A stretch of DNA of 32,439 nt from Bacteroidaceae bacterium (GTDB lineage Bacteria > Bacteroidota > Bacteroidia > Bacteroidales > Bacteroidaceae): contig JAKSIX010000025.1 in NCBI GenBank assembly GCA_024398595.1, positions 1 through 32,439 of the forward strand. The letters are read 5' to 3'. A model generated the notes under the pieces. That model was not told the DNA's origin. It saw nothing but the letters and a program-made list of their open reading frames with translations, and did not search any database. Below, piece after piece: positions 8,080 to 15,725 of this stretch (positions within the stretch are counted from its first letter, which is position 1; each line of letters starts with the position of its first letter). A program made the position numbers and the translations under genes.

Positions 8080-8137
8080 ATAAGTTGGGACAAATATACA
8101 GGAATAGCTACAATTTTCAAAATTACACCCAACTTAT
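8080..8137. promoter_or_regulatory. Perfect 10-bp inverted repeat framing the fic promoter, putative operator
   Basis: ATAAGTTGGG (8080-8089) and CCCAACTTAT (8128-8137) are exact reverse complements separated by 38 bases. The core promoter lies entirely between them. The left arm covers the expected transcription start and the right arm lies just upstream of -33. This fits binding of a dimeric regulator, with the winged helix of the Fic protein itself as the obvious candidate. Confidence 0.6.
8091..8122 (-). promoter_or_regulatory. Complete Bacteroidetes-type promoter of the fic gene
   Basis: On the minus strand TTTTG (8122-8118), a 19-base spacer and TATATTTG (8098-8091) match the -33/-7 consensus and spacing. 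The expected start of transcription is near 8084, leaving a leader of about 15 bases before ATG 8069. Confidence 0.72.
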
Positions 8138-8146
8138 CAGTCGGAG

Positions 8147-8785
8147 TCACTTGCGGCCGAAGTCAGCTGGAATCTCGCCCCAGCGTTTGGTGTCCCATTT
8201 GATGACAGGATTGGGGAATCTGTTCTGTGCCAACCAGTTCTCCGCACGTGCAATGAGCCGGAACAGTTCCTCAGTCTGGGGCACACGTTCCAACTTTGTC
8301 CGGCATCTGCCTCCCTTTACCCAGAGAATGGCATTGCGGCTGTCGCTGTATACCGGCCAGTCAAGCCCCTTCTGCCTCAGCAGCGCAAGTCCGTGGACAA
8401 TGGCAAGAAACTCGCCGATGTTATTGGTGCCGAGCATAGGTCCGAAATGAAACACCTCCTGCGCCGCCCCGAGGAATATGCCACGGTACTCCATCTGACC
8501 GGGATTGCCGCTGCAGGCTGCATCCACGGCAAGCGCATTGCGCAGCACCTCTGCAGGAAGCGGACGGGGCTCTTTCTTTTTCCGCCCAGCGTGTGTGGCA
8601 GAAGCCTTTTTCTCTAAAAAATCATCCGGACGGCCTGCAAATGCACGCTCTGCCTCTTCGCGCGTGTCAAAACCTTTATATACGGCACCCTTCCAGGACT
8701 CCACCTGTGCGCGGCACTCCTCCCAGCTGGTATAGATACCGGGGACAGCCCCAACCCACACGACGTAATACTTGACGGATGCCAT
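8147..8785 (-). CDS. rnhA: Ribonuclease H1 with N-terminal hybrid-binding domain
   Basis: The protein has 212 residues. Residues 4-50 form the small RNA/DNA hybrid-binding (viroplasmin-like) domain: KYYVVWVGAVPGIYTSWEEC, then VYKGFDTREEAERAF. A basic linker leads to the RNase H fold with acidic catalytic residues Asp88 (AVDAACSGNPG), Glu125 (NNIGEF), Asp148 (VYSDS) and Asp208 (GEIPADFG). The enzyme cuts the RNA strand of RNA/DNA hybrids in R-loops and primers. It starts 9 bases after the argS stop and has no promoter of its own, so it is the second gene of an argS-rnhA operon. Confidence 0.95.
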   Translation of the reverse strand: MASVKYYVVWVGAVPGIYTSWEECRAQVESWKGAVYKGFDTREEAERAFAGRPDDFLEKKASATHAGRKKKEPRPLPAEVLRNALAVDAACSGNPGQMEYRGIFLGAAQEVFHFGPMLGTNNIGEFLAIVHGLALLRQKGLDWPVYSDSRNAILWVKGGRCRTKLERVPQTEELFRLIARAENWLAQNRFPNPVIKWDTKRWGEIPADFGRK

Positions 8786-8794
8786 AATAAGAAA

Positions 8795-10618
8795 TTACAT
8801 TCTGTCAGGTACCTCAATTCCAAGGAGTCCCATTCCAAGGCGCACCACCTTGCCCACATTGGCCGTCAGCACAATACGGAACAGCTTCCTGGCGGCATCC
8901 TCCTCGTGCATGATGCTGAAATCGTGATAGAACTGGTTGAACTCCTTGACCAGGTCATATACGTAATTGGCAATTGCCGACGGATTGTAGTCCTGACCTG
9001 CCTGAAGCACCACCTGCCTGAAATTGACAAGCTGCTGTATGATTGATATCTCCTTCTCCGACAGTTCAAGCCCGTCGGCGCTGAGGCTTTCCGGAACAGT
9101 GATGCCCTCCTCAGCCACCTTGCGCAGGATGGAGCAGATACGCGCGTGGGTATATTGGATGAACGGTCCCGTATTGCCATTGAAGTCAATGGATTCCTCC
9201 GGGTTGAAGGTCATATTTTTGCGGGCATCCACTTTCAGAATGAAATATTTCAATGCTCCGAGCCCTATCATACGTATGATGTTGTCGGACTCAGCCTTGT
9301 CAAGTCCGTCCAGTTTACCAAGTTCGGCAGATGTCTGGCGCGAAGTCTCAACCATTCCCTCAATCAGGTCATCGGCATCGACCACAGTACCCTCGCGGCT
9401 CTTCATACGGCCGTTCGGCAGTTCCACCATTCCATAGCTGAAATGCACCAGATCCCTGCCCCACTTGAAGCCGAGACGGTCCAGCAGTATCGACAGCACC
9501 TGAAAATGGTAATTCTGCTCATTGCCAACCACATATATCATCCTGTCAATAGGATAATCCTCAAAACGGAGCTTCGCCGTACCTATGTCCTGAGTCATGT
9601 ACACCGATGTACCATCGCTGCGGAGCAGGAGTTTCCGGTCCAGTCCGTCCGATGCAAGGTCAGCCCATGCCGAGCCGTCCTCCTTGCGGAAGAACAGTCC
9701 CTTCTCAAGCCCCTCCATAACCTTGGCCTTGCCCTCCAGATATGTCTGTGACTCATAATATATCTTGTCGAAGCTTACGCCCAGACGCTTGTACGTCTCA
9801 TCAAAGCCGGCATACACCCACTCGTTCATCATAGCCCACAGCGAACGCACCTCCTTGTCACCGGCTTCCCAGCGCACCAGCATATCGTGAGCCTCGCGCA
9901 TCAGCGGCGACTCCTGCTCGGCCCTTGCCTTGGCAGCCTCCTGCGCCTTCGCGTCAAGCCGGTCATAGTCTGCAGGCAGCAGGCTCCTGACTTCCTCCTT
10001 GAAATGTTTGTCGAACAGCACATAGTAATCGCCTATCAGATGGTCACCCTTCTTTCCGCTGCTCTCCGGTGTCTCGCCGTTACCCCACTTCTGCCACGCC
10101 AGCATCGACTTGCAGATATGGATGCCACGGTCATTGACGATATTCGTCTTGACAACCCTGTTGCCGCACGCAGCCATGATTCTGGCCAATGAATATCCTA
10201 ACAGATTATTGCGCACGTGACCAAGGTGAAGCGGCTTGTTCGTATTCGGCGATGAATACTCAATCATCACTAACGGAGAATTCTCCGTCACAGGAGTGAA
10301 ACCGTATTCGCTGTCCGCATTCACCCTGTTCAACGTATCTATCCAGAACGATGCTGAAATGACCAGATTAAGGAAGCCCTTGATGACATTGAAGCCGCAC
10401 ACTGCCGGCTCATTCGCCTGCAGCCACCCGCCTATCTCCGTAGCAGTCTGCTCCGGTCCCTTGCGCGAGGCCTTCAGGAACGGGAAGACCACCACAGTGA
10501 AATGTCCCTCAAACTCTTTCTTCGTCTTCTGCACCTGAATCTGCTCCTCAGGCATTGCCAACCCGTAAAGCTCACTGACGGCCTTTGCCGTCCCCTGCGC
10601 TATCAATTGCTCAATCAT
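8795..10618 (-). CDS. argS: Arginine--tRNA ligase
   Basis: A class I aminoacyl-tRNA synthetase that charges tRNA-Arg using ATP. From ATG 10618 it has 607 residues, close to the usual bacterial length. The N-terminal additional domain is followed by the HIGH-type motif SSPNTNKPLHLGH (HLGH 131-134). The KMSKS-type loop is GRMKSREG (about 403-410). The C-terminal DALR anticodon-binding domain ends in the characteristic LGIEVPDRM. An in-frame GTG at 10645 would add nine residues, but it lies inside the likely -7 element, so the ATG is preferred. The tRNA-Arg(CCU) gene at 23824 would be one of its substrates. Confidence 0.97.
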   Translation of the reverse strand: MIEQLIAQGTAKAVSELYGLAMPEEQIQVQKTKKEFEGHFTVVVFPFLKASRKGPEQTATEIGGWLQANEPAVCGFNVIKGFLNLVISASFWIDTLNRVNADSEYGFTPVTENSPLVMIEYSSPNTNKPLHLGHVRNNLLGYSLARIMAACGNRVVKTNIVNDRGIHICKSMLAWQKWGNGETPESSGKKGDHLIGDYYVLFDKHFKEEVRSLLPADYDRLDAKAQEAAKARAEQESPLMREAHDMLVRWEAGDKEVRSLWAMMNEWVYAGFDETYKRLGVSFDKIYYESQTYLEGKAKVMEGLEKGLFFRKEDGSAWADLASDGLDRKLLLRSDGTSVYMTQDIGTAKLRFEDYPIDRMIYVVGNEQNYHFQVLSILLDRLGFKWGRDLVHFSYGMVELPNGRMKSREGTVVDADDLIEGMVETSRQTSAELGKLDGLDKAESDNIIRMIGLGALKYFILKVDARKNMTFNPEESIDFNGNTGPFIQYTHARICSILRKVAEEGITVPESLSADGLELSEKEISIIQQLVNFRQVVLQAGQDYNPSAIANYVYDLVKEFNQFYHDFSIMHEEDAARKLFRIVLTANVGKVVRLGMGLLGIEVPDRM

Positions 10619-10644
10619 ATATATGCGTACATTTGATAATGCCA

Positions 10645-10652
10645 CAAAAATA
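10645..10652 (-). promoter_or_regulatory. Putative -7 element (TATTTTTG) of argS-rnhA
   Basis: TATTTTTG on the minus strand lies 26 bases before ATG 10618 and overlaps the alternative GTG start, which helps decide the start of argS. Confidence 0.55.
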
Positions 10653-10697
10653 GCAAAACAAACTGAAGTTTCGCTGACGAAGAACTTGAATAAATGT

Positions 10698-10705
10698 TAC
10701 CTTTG
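10698..10705 (+). promoter_or_regulatory. Putative -7 element (TACCTTTG) of the rhomboid gene
   Basis: TACCTTTG is a perfect match to the most common Bacteroidetes -7 form. It ends 12 bases before ATG 10718, implying a very short leader. Confidence 0.65.
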
Positions 10706-10717
10706 TAGCGTCACTAT

Positions 10718-11410
10718 ATGGAATGGAACATGAACAGGATACCGACAGTAACAAAGAATCTGCTGATAATCAACGCACTGCTCTGGTTCGGTGCCATGGC
10801 CCTGAACAGGATGGGAATAGATCTCAACGGAATTTTCGGTCTGCATTTCTTCAAGGCATCGGATTTCAGGCTCTACCAGCTTTTCACATATATGTTCATG
10901 CACGATGGATTCCAGCACCTGTTCTTCAACATGTTCGCCGTATGGATGTTCGGCAGTATGATGGAGAGCACCTGGGGGTCGCAGAAATTCCTGTTTTTCT
11001 ACATTGCCTGCGGACTCGGAGCCGGAATCATTCAGGAAGGGGCGCAGTACGTTCACTGGATGATGGATCTCTCTAAATACGCGATGGTGGATCTTGGCTT
11101 CGCCTCCGTTCCGATGTCAGAATATTTGAACATGATAAACACTGTCGGAGCATCCGGAGCCGTATATGGAATACTTCTTGGATACGGAATGACATACCCC
11201 AACCATCAGATATTCATCATACCCATACCAGTTCCTATAAAAGCCAAGTGGCTGGTCACAGGATACGTCATACTGGAACTGCTTCTCGGACTGAGCAACA
11301 GGCCTGGAGACAACGTAGCGCATTTCGCACATCTTGGCGGAATGCTGGTGGGATTCCTGATTATCTGGTACTGGCGTAACAAATATCGCCTGAAAGGCAG
11401 ATGGAAGTGA
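10718..11410 (+). CDS. Rhomboid family intramembrane serine protease
   Basis: The protein has 230 residues and six or so membrane helices. The catalytic serine lies in GASGAVYG (Ser146) and the catalytic histidine in AHFAHLGG (His205). The conserved HxxxN of helix 2 is HLFFN (His67, Asn71), which contributes to the oxyanion hole. Rhomboids cut single-span membrane proteins inside the lipid bilayer. The insertion between helices 2 and 4 (about 105-140) is longer than in GlpG. The last 10 bases overlap the next gene, so the two are co-translated. Confidence 0.95.
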   Translation: MEWNMNRIPTVTKNLLIINALLWFGAMALNRMGIDLNGIFGLHFFKASDFRLYQLFTYMFMHDGFQHLFFNMFAVWMFGSMMESTWGSQKFLFFYIACGLGAGIIQEGAQYVHWMMDLSKYAMVDLGFASVPMSEYLNMINTVGASGAVYGILLGYGMTYPNHQIFIIPIPVPIKAKWLVTGYVILELLLGLSNRPGDNVAHFAHLGGMLVGFLIIWYWRNKYRLKGRWK

Positions 11411-12489
11411 ACATCATCAGCAAAATAATCTATTATCCATTGTTCTGCGTCAGCCTCATTCTGGCTGCCGCCCTTGTCGCAAGCGGATGGAGCGGGTATC
11501 TGCCTGTAAGGTATTTTCCAATACTGTCGCTGGCAGGTATGGCTTTTCCTGTCATTCTCCTGTCCAACATAGCGATGCTGATTGTATGGTTGTCAATACA
11601 TCCACGATTATCGTGGCCGCATCTGGCGGCTCTTCTGCTGGTGATTCCTCCCACACTCACATATTCCCCGCTCAATTTCAAGTCGGCATCCCACGAATGC
11701 GGTGAGAACGAGATAAGGCTGCTCTCGTACAATACAATGGGATTCGCTCTGTGGGGAAAAAATACGGAAGGTCCTGACAGGGACAACACCATACTGCAAT
11801 ACATAGCGGCCAGCAATGCGGACATTATCTGCATACAGGAGGGGAGTCCCAAAATGTTGTCAGAATACCTGCAAGGCAGCGGAAGCATGATACCCGGGCT
11901 TCCCAATATCTGCAAGACAGCCGACGGAGAGATGTTTATACTGTCTGAATGGCCAGTCACCGAATCGCGCGAAATTGACTTTGAGGATTCGCATAACAAG
12001 GCCCTGTACTGCCGTATTCTCATCGGCGGTGACACTCTGGCCGTCTACAACTGTCATCTTCAGTCTTTCGGTCTCAGCAAAGACGATATCGACGAGTACA
12101 ACCGCATCATAACACATCCGCAGGATTACGAAAAATACGGAGATTCCAAACCGGTGCTGAAGAAGCTTATAGCTGCCGGAGCAAAGCGGGCCGGCCAGAC
12201 AGACATCATCACGGATATGATCCGCCACGAGACTGCACGGTACATCATACTGTGCGGAGACTTCAACGACACTCCGCTCTCCTACTCCCATCGCAAGGTT
12301 GCAGAACTGCTGGACGATGCCTACAGGAAATCAGGCTTCGGTCCCGGCATATCATACCACATGGACAGACTCTACTTCCGCATTGACCACGTGTTCTGCA
12401 ACGATGCCTTTACACCCCTGAAATGCAGGGTTGACCGTTCCATAAAGACATCCGACCACTATCCCGTCATCACTCACCTCAAACTTTAG
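11401..12489 (+). CDS. Membrane-anchored endonuclease/exonuclease/phosphatase-fold hydrolase
   Basis: The protein has 362 residues. Three hydrophobic helices (about 8-28, 38-66 and 72-90) are followed by an EEP-fold domain with its metal and catalytic residues: N111 (LLSYNTMG), E147 (IICIQE), H219 (YNCHLQ), D287 and N289 (LCGDFNDTP), D329-H330 (FRIDHVF) and the terminal SDHYP (H353). Related bacterial proteins hydrolyse phosphodiesters, from nucleic acids to phospholipid or sphingolipid head groups; the substrate here is not known. The catalytic domain probably faces the periplasm. The start overlaps the rhomboid stop by 10 bases, and this rhomboid-EEP pairing looks like a co-translated unit. 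Confidence 0.88.
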   Translation: MEVNIISKIIYYPLFCVSLILAAALVASGWSGYLPVRYFPILSLAGMAFPVILLSNIAMLIVWLSIHPRLSWPHLAALLLVIPPTLTYSPLNFKSASHECGENEIRLLSYNTMGFALWGKNTEGPDRDNTILQYIAASNADIICIQEGSPKMLSEYLQGSGSMIPGLPNICKTADGEMFILSEWPVTESREIDFEDSHNKALYCRILIGGDTLAVYNCHLQSFGLSKDDIDEYNRIITHPQDYEKYGDSKPVLKKLIAAGAKRAGQTDIITDMIRHETARYIILCGDFNDTPLSYSHRKVAELLDDAYRKSGFGPGISYHMDRLYFRIDHVFCNDAFTPLKCRVDRSIKTSDHYPVITHLKL

Positions 12490-12510
12490 TACGTGCGCGC
12501 GATAACGTAC
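12489..12510. repeat. 6-bp inverted repeat between EEP gene and secDF promoter
   Basis: GTACGT (12489-12494) and ACGTAC (12505-12510) are complementary around a GC-rich 10-base spacer. It starts at the EEP stop codon and ends 12 bases before the secDF -7 element. It could be a weak terminator or an operator. Confidence 0.3.
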
Positions 12511-12522
12511 CGGAATTTTGTC

Positions 12523-12530
12523 TATATTTG
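12523..12530 (+). promoter_or_regulatory. Putative -7 element (TATATTTG) of secDF
   Basis: TATATTTG matches TAnnTTTG and lies 65 bases before ATG 12596, implying a leader of about 58 bases. No good -33 TTTG is seen at the expected distance. Confidence 0.55.
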
Positions 12531-12595
12531 CACCTTTGAATTCCGCACCCCAGCGGAACAGGGCATAGACAAACAAATAATTAACTTAAAACGAT

Positions 12596-15586
12596 ATGCA
12601 AAACAAAGGATTCGTAAAGGTTTTTGCGCTGGCACTGACACTGGTATGTCTGTTCTACCTGTCCTTTACTTTCAGAACCCGCAGCATTGAGAAGACTGCG
12701 AAAGAGAGTCCGATGGGCGAACAGGCCTATCTTGATTCAGTGATGAATGAAAAAGTCTGGATGGGAATCTATTCCTACAAGGAGTGCCGCGAAATGCAGA
12801 TTGGTCTCGGACTTGATCTGAAAGGTGGTATGAACGTCATTCTTGAGGTGTCTGTCCCGGATGTAGTGAAGGTACTCGCAAACAACAGCAAGGACGAGAA
12901 CTTCAACGCTGCCATATCAGCAGCCACAAAACGTGCCGTCAGCAGTCAGGGGAACTTCGTTGACATCTTCGTAGAGGAATACCGCAAGCTCGACCCGAGC
13001 GGCAACCTCAACAAGTTCTTCGCCACATCAATGCTTAAGGACCGCGTCGATGTACAGAGCACCGACGAGCAGGTGATTGCAGTATTGAAGGAAGAGGTTG
13101 AGGCAGCCATTGACAACTCTTTCAACGTACTGCGTACACGTATTGACCGTTTCGGTGTAGCACAGCCAAACATTCAGGAACTTGAGGGAAAGCAGGGCCG
13201 TATCATGGTTGAGCTTCCAGGCATCAAGGAGCCTGAGCGTGTAAGAAAGCTGCTTCAGGGTTCAGCCAACCTGGAATTCTGGGAGACCTACAAATACAGG
13301 GAGCTCGCCGACATTCTCAATGCAGCCGACAGAAAGCTGCGTCTGACAATGGCAACGGAAAGCGATGCCGTAGAAGAAGCCGCTGAAGAGACAGCTGAGA
13401 ATATTGCCGAGGAGAACGCCATCACATCGGCAGACAGTCTCGCAAATCTTCTTGTGGCAAGTGCCAATGAGCAGGAGAGCACGCTCACAGCTGCTCAGAA
13501 AGCGGAATACAGAAAAGCGAACCCGCTTCTGTCACGCCTTCAGCCATCAGGTTATACAGAAGGATGCATACTTGGCGTAGCACACTACAACGATACGGCT
13601 GAAGTCAACCGTATGCTGGCTCTGCCGGAAATCAAGTCCATGCTGCCACGCGACCTCAAGACCCTTTGGGGTGTCAAGGCCATTGACACAAAAGAGCAGT
13701 ACTATGAGCTGTATGCCATCAAGGTTACCAACAAGGACGGCAAGGCCTCACTCGGCGGAGATGTCGTAACAAAGGCAAGCGATGATTTCGACCAGTTCGG
13801 CAATCCGTGCGTAAGTATGTCCATGAACACCGAGGGCGCACGCCGTTGGGCTCAGATAACAAAGCAGAACGTGAACCGCTGCATCGCCATCGTACTGGAC
13901 GGCTACGTATATAGCGCACCTAATGTAAGCGGTGAAATCACCGGTGGCAACAGCCAGATTACAGGTTCATTCTCTGTAGAAGACACACAGGACCTTGCAA
14001 ACGTACTGAAGTCAGGTAAGATGCCTGCTCCCGCAAAGATTGTCCAGGAGGACATCGTAGGTCCGTCACTCGGACAGGAGTCAATCCGCCAGGGATTCAT
14101 CTCATTCATCGTGGCTTTCATCATCCTGATGATATATATGTGCATCATCTACGGATTCGTTCCGGGTATGATTGCCAACGGAGCACTGCTCTGCAACTTC
14201 TTCTTCACACTCGGTATCCTCACCTCATTCCAGGCAGCACTGACAATGTCCGGTATTGCAGGTATCGTACTTACGCTCGGTATGGCAGTCGATGCCAACG
14301 TGCTTATCTACGAGCGTACCAAGGAGGAACTGAAGGCCGGCAAGGCCGTTGCAGCCGCTCTGGCCGACGGTTACAAGAACGCTTTCTCAGCTATCTTCGA
14401 CTCCAACTTCACATCAATCATCACAGGTATCATCCTGTTCGCATACGGTACAGGTCCTATCCGCGGATTCGCAACCACACTTATCATCGGTATCATCTGT
14501 TCGTTCTTCACAGCAGTGTTCCTGACACGTATTGTCTATGAGCACTATCTGGGCAAGGGCAAGATGCAGAACCAGACATTCACCACAGGCTTCTCAAAGA
14601 ACCTGATGATGAATACGAAGATCGGATTCATGGAGGCTGGCAAGAAGTCATCCGTCATGTTCGGAATCGGTGCTTTGATATTAATCGCATTCCTCTGCAC
14701 AAGAGGACTGAGCAAGAGTATCGACTTCACCGGAGGCCGTAACTTTGTCGTCCAGTTCGAGCAGCCGGTTGAGCCGGAGGATATACGCGACATTATGCAG
14801 GCATCCATCGAAGAGGACAATGCCATCAACGAAGGTATCGTTCAGGCCATTGCCCTTGGAACCGACCACAAGACCATCCGTATCTCGACGAACTACCGTA
14901 TCAATGAAGATTCAGAGAATATCGATGCGGAAATTGAGGAATTCCTCTTCACCACTCTGAAGGCTGCAGGCAAGCTCAGCCCGTCGCTCGACCTTGCCAC
15001 ATTCATTGACCGTGAGAACCGTGAGGGTGGCTCAATCATCAGTTCACAGAAGGTAGGTCCTTCCATAGCCGAGGATATCACACGCGGAGCTATCATCTCC
15101 GTAATCCTGGCTCTGATTGCGATTTTCCTCTATATTCTGTTCCGTTTCCGCAACGTGGCTTACTCAGTAGGCGCTATCGTAGCTCTGTTCTTCGATACAC
15201 TCGTCATTCTGGGCATGTACTCAATCTGTTGGGGCTGGATGCCGTTCTCACTTGAGATTGACCAGACATTCATCGGTGCAGTCCTGACCGCTATCGGTTA
15301 CTCAATCAACGACAAGGTGGTTATCTTCGACCGTATCCGTGAATATACCCACCTCTATCCGAAACGCGACAGGAAGCAGCTGTTCAACGATGCCCTGAAC
15401 ACCACTCTGGCACGTACAATCAATACATCAGTAAGTACACTCATCGTATTGCTCTGTATCTTCTTCCTCGGTGGCGACAGCATCCGCAGCTTCGCATTCG
15501 CAATGATTCTCGGTGTCATATTCGGAACCTGCTCGTCACTCTTCGTGGCAGCTCCGACCGCATACCGCATTATGAGAAAGAAATAA
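12596..15586 (+). CDS. secDF: Fused protein translocase subunit SecDF
   Basis: The protein has 996 residues with both SecD and SecF halves, the normal arrangement in Bacteroidetes. It uses the proton gradient to pull proteins through SecYEG from the periplasmic side. SecD marks are an N-terminal membrane helix (8-25), GLDLKGGMN (72-80), a large periplasmic P1 domain and a five-helix RND-type bundle (GMAVDANVLIYERTKEE). SecF follows with SIDFTGGRNFVVQF and a second bundle including AIGYSINDKVVIFDRIRE. An Ala/Glu-rich insertion of about 45 residues lies in the periplasmic domain near residue 260. A strong terminator follows, so it appears to be a single-gene transcript. Confidence 0.97.
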   Translation: MQNKGFVKVFALALTLVCLFYLSFTFRTRSIEKTAKESPMGEQAYLDSVMNEKVWMGIYSYKECREMQIGLGLDLKGGMNVILEVSVPDVVKVLANNSKDENFNAAISAATKRAVSSQGNFVDIFVEEYRKLDPSGNLNKFFATSMLKDRVDVQSTDEQVIAVLKEEVEAAIDNSFNVLRTRIDRFGVAQPNIQELEGKQGRIMVELPGIKEPERVRKLLQGSANLEFWETYKYRELADILNAADRKLRLTMATESDAVEEAAEETAENIAEENAITSADSLANLLVASANEQESTLTAAQKAEYRKANPLLSRLQPSGYTEGCILGVAHYNDTAEVNRMLALPEIKSMLPRDLKTLWGVKAIDTKEQYYELYAIKVTNKDGKASLGGDVVTKASDDFDQFGNPCVSMSMNTEGARRWAQITKQNVNRCIAIVLDGYVYSAPNVSGEITGGNSQITGSFSVEDTQDLANVLKSGKMPAPAKIVQEDIVGPSLGQESIRQGFISFIVAFIILMIYMCIIYGFVPGMIANGALLCNFFFTLGILTSFQAALTMSGIAGIVLTLGMAVDANVLIYERTKEELKAGKAVAAALADGYKNAFSAIFDSNFTSIITGIILFAYGTGPIRGFATTLIIGIICSFFTAVFLTRIVYEHYLGKGKMQNQTFTTGFSKNLMMNTKIGFMEAGKKSSVMFGIGALILIAFLCTRGLSKSIDFTGGRNFVVQFEQPVEPEDIRDIMQASIEEDNAINEGIVQAIALGTDHKTIRISTNYRINEDSENIDAEIEEFLFTTLKAAGKLSPSLDLATFIDRENREGGSIISSQKVGPSIAEDITRGAIISVILALIAIFLYILFRFRNVAYSVGAIVALFFDTLVILGMYSICWGWMPFSLEIDQTFIGAVLTAIGYSINDKVVIFDRIREYTHLYPKRDRKQLFNDALNTTLARTINTSVSTLIVLLCIFFLGGDSIRSFAFAMILGVIFGTCSSLFVAAPTAYRIMRKK

Positions 15587-15612
15587 GGGTCACCTTATTA
15601 ATTAATATATGA

Positions 15613-15652
15613 GTTCCGGCAAACCTGTAATTCCGGTTTGCCGGAACTTTTT
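15613..15652 (+). terminator. Strong rho-independent terminator of secDF
   Basis: GTTCCGGCAAACC (15613-15625) and GGTTTGCCGGAAC (15635-15647) make a perfect 13-bp stem with a 9-base loop, followed by TTTTT. Confidence 0.93.
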
Positions 15653-15690
15653 CATACACGCCATTCCTGTCATATTCCAGTAATTTTTAC

Positions 15691-15698
15691 TAACATTG
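15691..15698 (+). promoter_or_regulatory. Possible -7 element (TAACATTG) of the Sel1/TonB-C protein
   Basis: TAACATTG departs from TAnnTTTG at one base and ends 27 bases before ATG 15726. It is the best candidate in a short intergenic gap after the secDF terminator. Confidence 0.3.
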
Positions 15699-15725
15699 CA
15701 ATAGGAATACAAATATCTCAGCTAT

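Noticed and set aside
14140-14541. 133-residue plus-strand ORF within secDF
   Set aside because: Out-of-frame shadow of SecD, Arg/Tyr/His-rich and without any domain.
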